DNA of 11,923 bases from Actinomycetota bacterium. Its GTDB lineage: Bacteria > Actinomycetota > Acidimicrobiia > Acidimicrobiales > JAHWLA01. Shown here piece by piece: positions 6,207-11,923 of this stretch (position 1 is the first letter of the stretch; the number at the start of each line of letters is the position of its first letter). Location: the NCBI GenBank assembly GCA_019347595.1, contig JAHWLA010000061.1:1-11923 (forward strand). The letters run 5' to 3'. A program made the position numbers and the translations under genes. The notes beneath the pieces were generated by a model, which was given only the letters and a program-made list of their open reading frames with translations, was not told where the DNA came from and searched no databases.

Positions 6207-7330
6207 GCGGTTGGCAGGTTAGCAACGCCCGCCTGGCCCAAGCGCAGGAGAAGCGCCTGCAGCAGGAGCGTCTCGTTGGGGTTGCGGATGAGGCCCTCGT
6301 TGGCCGCGGTGATCGCCTCCAGCGCGGCCAGCGCCCCCGCCGCCCGGCCGCCCGCCAGCAGCCGGTCCCGGTAGGCGCCCGCCAGCGCTGACAGCCCGAA
6401 GCGCAGCTCGTCGGTGCGGGCCCGGCGCTGCTCGCGCTTGTGGCGGTCGACCATCTCCTTGCGCCCCAGCCCCCGTTCGCCGTAGGCCTTGGCTCGCTCG
6501 TCCAGCTCGGCCAGCTCGGCGGCGTGGCGGGCGGCCAGCGGCTCGACGATCGTCTCCAGCGACGCCAGCAGCTCGTCCACCAGCTTGGCCGCGGTGGCGC
6601 CGGTGCCGTCGAGGCGGTCGGGCACGCCCTGCCACAACGCCCGCCGGTCGGCGAAGCCGGGGTCCGACGCCAGCAGCCGGGCGCGGTCGACGCGGCCTTC
6701 GGCGGCCGCGGCGACCGACGCGGCGATGTCGGGAGCGATGCCCTCGGCCACCAGCGCCTCCGTCAGCACCTGCTCGGGCACCGGGCGGAAGTCGACCCGG
6801 ACGCAGCGGCTGGCGATGGTGACGAAGTCGGCGGGCACCGACTCCGCCAGCGCCACGAACACCGTGCTCTCCGGCGGCTCCTCGATGGTCTTGAGCAGGG
6901 CGGCGGCGATGGGGGCGGCCAGGTGGAACTCGGGGATGACGATGACCTTGCGGCTCCCCTCGACCGGCGAGCGGGCGGCCAGGCGGCCGATCTCGCGGGC
7001 GTCGTCGACCGACATGCGCGCCCCCGACCGCTCGAACTCGACGACGTCGGGGTGCACGCCGTTGAGCGCACGCGTGCACTCGGCGCAGGCGCCGCACCCG
7101 CCGTCGCCCGCCTGGCACAGGAGGGCGGCGGCGAACGACCGGGCCGCGGCGTGCTTGCCCACCCCGGGCGGTCCGACGAACAGGTAGGCGTGCACGGGCT
7201 TGACGGCGGCGGCCCGCAGCGCGGCTACCGCCCCGTCCTGCCCGATCACCCCACCGTAAAGCTCGTTCTGGTCCGTACATCCGGCTTCCTGGTGCCGGAT
7301 ATACGGACCAGAACGGTCGGGGGCGGTCAT
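6197..7330 (-). CDS. holB: DNA polymerase III delta-prime subunit
   Basis: Delta-prime is the stator-like subunit of the clamp loader that places the beta clamp on DNA. The 377-residue frame shows Walker A-like GPPGVGKH (53-60), four cysteines forming a zinc module (C72, C79, C82, C85), KTIEEPP (147-153) and the SRC motif (174-176) that supplies the arginine finger. The Walker A Ser/Thr is replaced by H60 and the acidic Walker B is poorly kept, which fits delta-prime not being the ATPase subunit. A charged, probably coiled-coil stretch lies at about 268-310. ATG 7330 overlaps the tmk stop as ATGA. Family similarity appears to begin only near VIGQD (28-32), so GTG 7249 is an alternative. The stop TAG lies inside the tRNA-Thr gene. 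topA-tmk-holB proximity is also known in Streptomyces. Confidence 0.92.
   Translation of the reverse strand: MTAPDRSGPYIRHQEAGCTDQNELYGGVIGQDGAVAALRAAAVKPVHAYLFVGPPGVGKHAAARSFAAALLCQAGDGGCGACAECTRALNGVHPDVVEFERSGARMSVDDAREIGRLAARSPVEGSRKVIVIPEFHLAAPIAAALLKTIEEPPESTVFVALAESVPADFVTIASRCVRVDFRPVPEQVLTEALVAEGIAPDIAASVAAAAEGRVDRARLLASDPGFADRRALWQGVPDRLDGTGATAAKLVDELLASLETIVEPLAARHAAELAELDERAKAYGERGLGRKEMVDRHKREQRRARTDELRFGLSALAGAYRDRLLAGGRAAGALAALEAITAANEGLIRNPNETLLLQALLLRLGQAGVANLPTAPG
7264..7315 (-). repeat. Near-perfect inverted repeat at the 5' end of holB
   Basis: Two 22-bp arms (7264-7285 and 7294-7315) are complementary at 21 of 22 positions around an 8-bp loop. The only mismatch, C7278 against A7301 on the plus strand, becomes a G-U pair in the minus-strand transcript, so the mRNA hairpin is fully paired. 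It covers codons 6-23 if holB starts at 7330, or lies in the leader if it starts at 7249. No U-run follows. It may be a regulatory hairpin, an operator or a short mobile palindromic repeat. Confidence 0.9.
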
Positions 7331-7917
7331 CGGGACACCGCTTGCCAGACGCGTTCGGCCACGTCGTCGACGCTACCGACTCCCGACACCACGACCCACC
7401 GGTCCGGCTCGGCTGCCGCCAGGGCGCGGAACCCCTCCACCACCCGCTGGTGGAACGCCGCCCCCGCCGCCTCGAACCGGTCGAGGGCGCCCAGCCGCCC
7501 GGCGGCCACGTCGGCGGGCACGTCGAGCAGCACCACAAGGTCCGGCCACAGCCCCCCGGTGGCGAAGTCGGACAGCGCCCGCACCGCCTCCACGTCGAGC
7601 CCGCGGCCGAACCCCTGGTAGGCCAGCGACGAGTGCGCGTACCGGTCGGTTACCACGTCATGCCCCGCCGCCAACGCCGGCGAGATCACTTCGGCCACGT
7701 GCTGCGCCCGGGCCGCGGCCATGAACAGCGCCTCCGCCCGCGGGTCGAGATCGACCAGCGCGGGGTCGAGCAGCAGGTCGCGCACCCGCTCGCCCACCGC
7801 CGTCCCCCCCGGCTCCCGCGTCAGCACGGCGCCCAACCGCGTCGCCAGCCGGGCCGCCTGCGTCGACTTCCCGCACCCCTCCCCGCCCTCCAGGGCGACG
7901 AGCCGCCCCCGGCTCAC
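7327..7917 (-). CDS. tmk: Thymidylate kinase (dTMP kinase)
   Basis: Tmk phosphorylates dTMP to dTDP, the step before dTTP in DNA precursor synthesis. The 196-residue protein has the P-loop GGEGCGKST (11-19), the dTMP-contact motif TREPGG (33-38), the DRY motif (91-93) followed by SSLAYQG (95-101), and an LDRFE segment in the lid region. Length is normal. I start it at GTG 7917, which overlaps the MFS stop as GTGA. The open frame reaches 7989, but those extra residues lie over MFS coding sequence and precede the natural start of the fold. It is followed by holB with an ATGA overlap. In some actinobacteria this kinase is fused to an upstream MFS domain, the same gene order as here. Confidence 0.94.
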   Translation of the reverse strand: MSRGRLVALEGGEGCGKSTQAARLATRLGAVLTREPGGTAVGERVRDLLLDPALVDLDPRAEALFMAAARAQHVAEVISPALAAGHDVVTDRYAHSSLAYQGFGRGLDVEAVRALSDFATGGLWPDLVVLLDVPADVAAGRLGALDRFEAAGAAFHQRVVEGFRALAAAEPDRWVVVSGVGSVDDVAERVWQAVSR

Positions 7918-9296
7918 GACGGCTGCCGCGCCCGCAGCGACACGCGGGCCAACAGCGCGGCCATGAGGATGATGGCCCCGCCGAACCACAGGGTGAGGCG
8001 GGCGCCCTCCACGTCGTCAGAGAGCCGGTCGAGCAACGACGACAGCATCGGCGCGATGGCGAACGCCGCCAGCAGGCAGAAGCGCACGAGCGTGTAGAGC
8101 GTGGCGAAGATGCGGCCCCGCAGCTCGTTCTCCACATTGGTCTGGAGCAGGGTGAACCCGAGGATGTAGACGGCACCCGCGCACAGCCCGAGGACGGCCA
8201 CGAACGCCAGCGCGGGCGTGATGCTCGACATCGACGCGCCGCCGATGATGCAGATGCCAGCGCCGACCAGAGCACCCACGAACACCGTCTCGTGCGGCAG
8301 TCGCTTCTGCACGAGCGACAGGCCCACGATGCCGACGGCCACGCCGGTGCCCAAGGCCGTCAACAACAGGCCGAAGCCCGCGGGTCCGGCGCCGAACACC
8401 TCGGTCGACATGACCGTGCCCAAGGGGACGACCATGCCACCGCCGATGAGCCCGGTGGCGAGACCGACGATCACCGAGCGCACCACCGCGTTCTGGCCGA
8501 TGAAGCGCCACCCCTCGGCCAGCTCGCGAAACGTCTGGCGGAAGTCGAACCGGCGCGACGACCGCACCCGCTCGGGGCGCGGCAGGGCCAGCGTGGCGAT
8601 CAGCAGCGCGGAGACGAAGAACGTCCCCACATCGACATAGATGGCGATCGACTCCTGGCTCACTCGCAGGGCGTCGAGGGCGTCGTACTCCCCCAGGCGC
8701 TCGGCCACCTTGGCCAGGCCCGCGAACAGCGCCGAGGCCACCGGGAAGGTCCCGTACGCCGCCACCAACGACAGCGAGTTGGCGTTGGCGAGGAACTCGG
8801 GGCGCACCAGGTTGGGGACCGACGCCTCCTTGGCAGGCGACCACATAAGCGTGAGCACCTCGAGGAGCAGCGACACGAAGAACAGGCCGGCGATGGTGTC
8901 GACGAACGGCAAGGTGGCCATCACCAGGCCGCGGCCGATGTCGCACAGGACCATGACCCGCTTGCGGTCCCAGCGGTCGACCAGCACGCCGGCGGCGGGC
9001 GCCAGGAAGAAGCCGGGCACCAGGCGGGCGGACAGCACGACGCCGACGGCCGCCTCGGGCGACGACCCGCCGATGCGCGCGGCGATGGCGGCCACGGCGA
9101 CGAAACCGATCCAGTCGCCGAGCGCGGACACCACCTGGGCGACCCAGAGGCGGAAGAACGCGTGCGATCCGAACAGGCGCACCGTCGATGCCCGGTCCGG
9201 CATCTCCAGCGGTGTCGGCGCGGCGCGTCCCATCGGAGCGGTGGGCGGGCCGAGCTCCTCGTCCTGGTGCTGCGCGTCGGGTGTGGGCTCGGCCAC
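7914..9296 (-). CDS. MFS transporter (EntS/MFS_3-like)
   Basis: This 460-residue major-facilitator protein probably has 12 membrane segments. An N-terminal acidic, Pro-rich cytoplasmic tail (about 1-38) precedes the first helix. Motif A is visible as GVLVDRWDRKRV (103-114) between helices 2 and 3, and SPAKEASVPNLV (153-164) is the signature found in EntS-like MFS exporters. The substrate cannot be inferred. The start is GTG 9296, directly after a promoter-like CTGACC-N16-TAGCCT. ATG 9233 and ATG 9203 are in-frame alternatives that would remove the tail. It lies 31 nt after topA, and its TGA overlaps the tmk start. The constant position next to tmk in actinobacteria hints at a shared role or ancestral fusion partner, not proven. 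Confidence 0.9.
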   Translation of the reverse strand: MAEPTPDAQHQDEELGPPTAPMGRAAPTPLEMPDRASTVRLFGSHAFFRLWVAQVVSALGDWIGFVAVAAIAARIGGSSPEAAVGVVLSARLVPGFFLAPAAGVLVDRWDRKRVMVLCDIGRGLVMATLPFVDTIAGLFFVSLLLEVLTLMWSPAKEASVPNLVRPEFLANANSLSLVAAYGTFPVASALFAGLAKVAERLGEYDALDALRVSQESIAIYVDVGTFFVSALLIATLALPRPERVRSSRRFDFRQTFRELAEGWRFIGQNAVVRSVIVGLATGLIGGGMVVPLGTVMSTEVFGAGPAGFGLLLTALGTGVAVGIVGLSLVQKRLPHETVFVGALVGAGICIIGGASMSSITPALAFVAVLGLCAGAVYILGFTLLQTNVENELRGRIFATLYTLVRFCLLAAFAIAPMLSSLLDRLSDDVEGARLTLWFGGAIILMAALLARVSLRARQPS

Positions 9297-9303
9297 GAGG
9301 ATC

Positions 9304-9331
9304 AGGCTACCGGTGGGGTGTGGAGGGTCAG
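9304..9331 (-). promoter_or_regulatory. Candidate promoter for MFS-tmk-holB
   Basis: On the minus strand CTGACC (9331-9326), a 16-bp spacer and TAGCCT (9309-9304) lie immediately before GTG 9296, with 7 nt between the -10 and the start codon. The 11-mer CGGTAGCCTGA here also occurs just before the response-regulator start. This suggests a leaderless internal promoter overlapping the topA stop. Confidence 0.38.
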
Positions 9332-11923
9332 CGCTTCTTGGCTGCCTTCTTCGTCGCCTTCTTGGCCGGACGGGCCGCCTTCGTCGCCCGCTTCTTGGGC
9401 GGGCCGGCGGCGCGACGGTCGGCCAGCAGCTCGGCCGCCCGCTCCGGCGTGATCTCCTCGATGGTGTCGCCCTTGCGCAGCGAGGCGTTCGTCTCGCCGT
9501 CGGTGACGTACGGCCCGAAGCGCCCTTCCTTCAACACGATCGGCTTGCCGCTCACCGGGTCGGGGCCCAGTTCCTTGAGCGGCGGGGCGGCCGCCGCCCG
9601 GCCTCGCTGCTTGGGCTGGGCGAAGATCGCCAGCGCCTCGTCGAGCGTGATGGTGAGCAGTTGCTCCTCCGACTCGATGCTGCGGCTGTCGGTACCCTTC
9701 TTGACGTACGGCCCGTAGCGGCCGTTCTGGGCGGTGATCTCCTGGCCGTCCGCGGGGTCGACGCCGACGACGCGCGGCAACGTCAACAGCCGCAGCGCGT
9801 CCTGCAGCGTCACCGTGTCGAGCGTCATCGTCTTGAACAACGAGGCCGTCGGCGGCTTGGCCTTCGACCCGGCCTCGACCTCGCCCAACTGGACGTAGGG
9901 GCCGTAGCGACCCGCCTTGGCGATGACGGGCAGGCCCGTGGCGGGGTCCTCGCCCAGCACGCGGTCGCCGCTCGGCGCCGCCAGCAGCTCCAGCGCCCGC
10001 TCCACGGTGAGCTCGTCGGGGGGCAGCTCCTCGGGCACCGAGGCCCGCTCCTCGCCCCGCTGCACGTAGGGCCCGTAGCGGCCTACGCGCACCACGACGT
10101 CGACGCCGTCGGGGTCCTGGCCGATGAGGATGGAGTTGACCTCGCGGGCGTCGATCTCGCCGAGGTGCTCGGACACCAGCTCCTTCAACCCCGGCGCGCC
10201 CTTCCCGAAGTAGAAGGTTTCCAGCCAGGGGATGGCCTCCTCCTGCCCGGTGGCGATCCCGTCGAGCTCCGATTCCATCTCGGCGGTGAAGGTGTAGTCG
10301 ACGAGCCGCGGGAAGTAGCGCTCCAACAGGCCCACCACGGCGAAGGCGGTGTACGACGGCACCAGCGCCGTTCCCTTCTTCCACACGTAGCCACGGTCCT
10401 GGATGGTGCCGATGATCGAGGCGTAGGTGGAGGGACGGCCGACGCCGAGCTCCTCCAAGGCCTTGACCAACGAAGCCTCGGTGAAGCGGGCGGGCGGCTG
10501 GGTGGCGTGGCCCTTGGCCTCCAGGCCGGCCAGGCCCAAGCGGTCGCCGACGGCGAGCGCGGGCAGCCGCACCTCGCGGTCCTCGAGGTCGGCCTCGGGG
10601 TCGTCGGAGCCCTCGACGTAGGCGCGCATGTAGCCGGGGAAGGTGATGACCTGGCCGCCGGCGGAGAACTCGGCGTCCTCGCCGGCCGACGACTGCCCGC
10701 CCAGCCGCACCTGTACGCGCTGACCGACTGCGTCCTTCATCTGCGAGGCGACGGTGCGCTTCCAGATGAGGTCGTAGAGCCGGGCTTCGTCGGCCCCGAC
10801 CTCGCGGGCCACGGCGTCGGGCGTGCGGAACGAATCGCCCGCGGGACGGATGGCCTCGTGCGCCTCCTGGGCGTTCTTCACCTTCTTCTCGTAGCGGCGG
10901 GGCACGTCGGGCACGTAGTCGCGGCCGTACAGCTCGCCCGCTTGCGCCCGGGCCGCCGTCAGCGCCGTCTCCGACAGGGTGGTGCTGTCGGTGCGCATGT
11001 AGGTGATGTAGCCGTTCTCGTACAAGCGCTGGGCCACCTGCATCGTCCGCTGCGACGAGAAGCGCAGCTTGCGGCCCGCCTCCTGCTGGAGCGTGGAGGT
11101 CATGAACGGCGGCTTGGGCGACGACTTGAACGGCTTCTCCTCGACGGAGCGCACCGCGACCTCCGCGTTGTCGAGGCGGGCGGCGAGCGCGCGCGCCTCG
11201 GCCTCGTCGAGGACGAGCACGTCGCCCTTGCGCGCCCCCTGCTCGTCGAAGTCCTTGCCGGTGGCCAGGCGCTTGCCGTCGACGGCAACCAGCCCCGCGG
11301 TGAAGGCGTCGTCCTGCTTGGTGAACGTCCCTTCCAGGTCCCAGTACGACGCGGCCCGGAAGCGCATGCGGGCCCGCTCGCGCTCGACCAGGATGCGGGT
11401 GGCGACGCTCTGGACCCGGCCCGCCGAGAGTTTCGGCATGACCTTCTTCCAGAGGACGGGCGACACCTCGTAGCCGTAGAGGCGATCGAGGATGCGCCGG
11501 GCCTCCTGGGCGTCGACCAGCCGGCGGTCGAGCTCGCGCCACTCGCTGACCGCCCGCTCGATCGCCTGCTGCGTGATCTCGTGGAAGACCATGCGCTTGA
11601 CGGGGATCGACGCGGGCGGGTTGAGCACCTCCAGGAGGTGCCAGGCGATCGACTCGCCTTCGCGGTCTTCGTCGGTGGCGAGGTACAGCTCGCTGGCGTC
11701 CTTGAGGAGCGCCTTGAGCTTGCGGACCTGGTCCTTCTTCTCGGGCGAGACGATGTAGAGCGGCTTGAAGCCGTTGTCGACATCGACGCCGAGGCGCGCC
11801 CAGGGCTCGCCCTTCAGCGCGGCCGGTACGTCGGCGGCGTTGCGCGGCAGGTCGCGGATGTGGCCGATGGACGACTCGACCACGAAATCACCGCCCAGGA
11901 ATCGGGCAATGGTCTTCGCCTTG
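9328..11923 (-). CDS. topA: DNA topoisomerase I (type IA), N-terminus beyond window
   Basis: TopA relaxes negative supercoils by a transient single-strand break. The frame enters from the window edge as KAKTIARFLGGDF, so only the first 10-20 residues (including the toprim Glu) are missing. Visible features are the toprim acidic triad DEDREGE (codons near 11673-11653), the SAGRVQSVATR motif, and the catalytic tyrosine in YITYMRTDS (codon 11001-10999). The C-terminal part has four repeats built around GRYGPYV or GRFGPYV (near 10075, 9900, 9710 and 9515) and no Cys4 zinc fingers, as in mycobacterial and other actinobacterial enzymes. The protein ends in a Lys/Ala-rich tail (about 23 residues, KKATKKAAKKR) that in relatives binds DNA and aids processivity. 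A GTG at 11883 lies inside the toprim domain and is not the start. Confidence 0.97.
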   Translation of the reverse strand, partial: KAKTIARFLGGDFVVESSIGHIRDLPRNAADVPAALKGEPWARLGVDVDNGFKPLYIVSPEKKDQVRKLKALLKDASELYLATDEDREGESIAWHLLEVLNPPASIPVKRMVFHEITQQAIERAVSEWRELDRRLVDAQEARRILDRLYGYEVSPVLWKKVMPKLSAGRVQSVATRILVERERARMRFRAASYWDLEGTFTKQDDAFTAGLVAVDGKRLATGKDFDEQGARKGDVLVLDEAEARALAARLDNAEVAVRSVEEKPFKSSPKPPFMTSTLQQEAGRKLRFSSQRTMQVAQRLYENGYITYMRTDSTTLSETALTAARAQAGELYGRDYVPDVPRRYEKKVKNAQEAHEAIRPAGDSFRTPDAVAREVGADEARLYDLIWKRTVASQMKDAVGQRVQVRLGGQSSAGEDAEFSAGGQVITFPGYMRAYVEGSDDPEADLEDREVRLPALAVGDRLGLAGLEAKGHATQPPARFTEASLVKALEELGVGRPSTYASIIGTIQDRGYVWKKGTALVPSYTAFAVVGLLERYFPRLVDYTFTAEMESELDGIATGQEEAIPWLETFYFGKGAPGLKELVSEHLGEIDAREVNSILIGQDPDGVDVVVRVGRYGPYVQRGEERASVPEELPPDELTVERALELLAAPSGDRVLGEDPATGLPVIAKAGRYGPYVQLGEVEAGSKAKPPTASLFKTMTLDTVTLQDALRLLTLPRVVGVDPADGQEITAQNGRYGPYVKKGTDSRSIESEEQLLTITLDEALAIFAQPKQRGRAAAAPPLKELGPDPVSGKPIVLKEGRFGPYVTDGETNASLRKGDTIEEITPERAAELLADRRAAGPPKKRATKAARPAKKATKKAAKKR

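Noticed and set aside
6216..6244. Dedicated tRNA promoter
   Set aside because: TAACCT at 6221-6216 is well placed as a -10, but no acceptable -35 lies 16-18 bp upstream, so it is not listed as a feature.
7918..7989. tmk frame extended upstream to 7989
   Set aside because: The added residues fall inside MFS coding sequence, and Tmk homology begins at GRLVALEGGEG right after GTG 7917.
9302..11542. Second long minus-strand frame (746 codons) over topA
   Set aside because: Arg/Gly/Pro-rich shadow in another frame of topA, which has full family motifs.

Overview
The window comes from a GC-rich actinobacterial chromosome. Four things point there: a SigR/RsrA-type thiol-stress sigma/anti-sigma pair, a DUF2342-type zincin of the family tied by name to coenzyme F420, a type IA topoisomerase ending in GRYGPYV repeats and a lysine-rich tail, and very strong G/C preference at third codon positions. 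The gene mix and the orphan regulator next to tilS suggest a deep-branching class such as Acidimicrobiia, but this is inference. Every gene I accept lies on the minus strand, so transcription runs from position 11923 towards 1. The many long plus-strand reading frames are high-GC shadows.

In transcription order, the first block is DNA metabolism: topA (start outside the window), an MFS transporter, tmk (thymidylate kinase) and holB (DNA polymerase III delta-prime). These genes are tightly packed, with GTGA and ATGA stop/start overlaps. holB carries a near-perfect 22-bp-arm inverted repeat just after its start codon. It ends inside a tRNA-Thr(CGU) gene, whose conserved UAG supplies the holB stop. 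A small HNH endonuclease gene follows the tRNA.

The second block is stress response: a SigR-like ECF sigma factor, its RsrA-like zinc anti-sigma factor (TGATG coupling), and a 62-residue Cys/His zinc-finger-like protein. A textbook SigR promoter (GGAAT-N18-GTT) sits between the anti-sigma gene and the small gene, so the small protein is probably a regulon member. A 45-residue single-pass membrane protein follows; it is well supported by codon use.

The third block is the conserved zincin-tilS-hpt-ftsH housekeeping cluster: a DUF2342 metalloprotease, an orphan receiver/HTH response regulator, tilS (tRNA-Ile lysidine synthetase), hpt (hypoxanthine phosphoribosyltransferase) and the first 229 codons of ftsH (truncated by the window edge). 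The response regulator is inserted between two genes that are neighbours in mycobacteria.

The points most worth following up are the SigR promoter driving an unnamed zinc-finger protein, the hairpin inside the start of holB, the holB/tRNA overlap that sets RNase P processing against an intact holB message, the MFS/tmk junction that mirrors a fused protein in other actinobacteria, and several start codons that look leaderless. No CRISPR array, insertion sequence or prophage is visible, and no gap between genes exceeds 300 bases.
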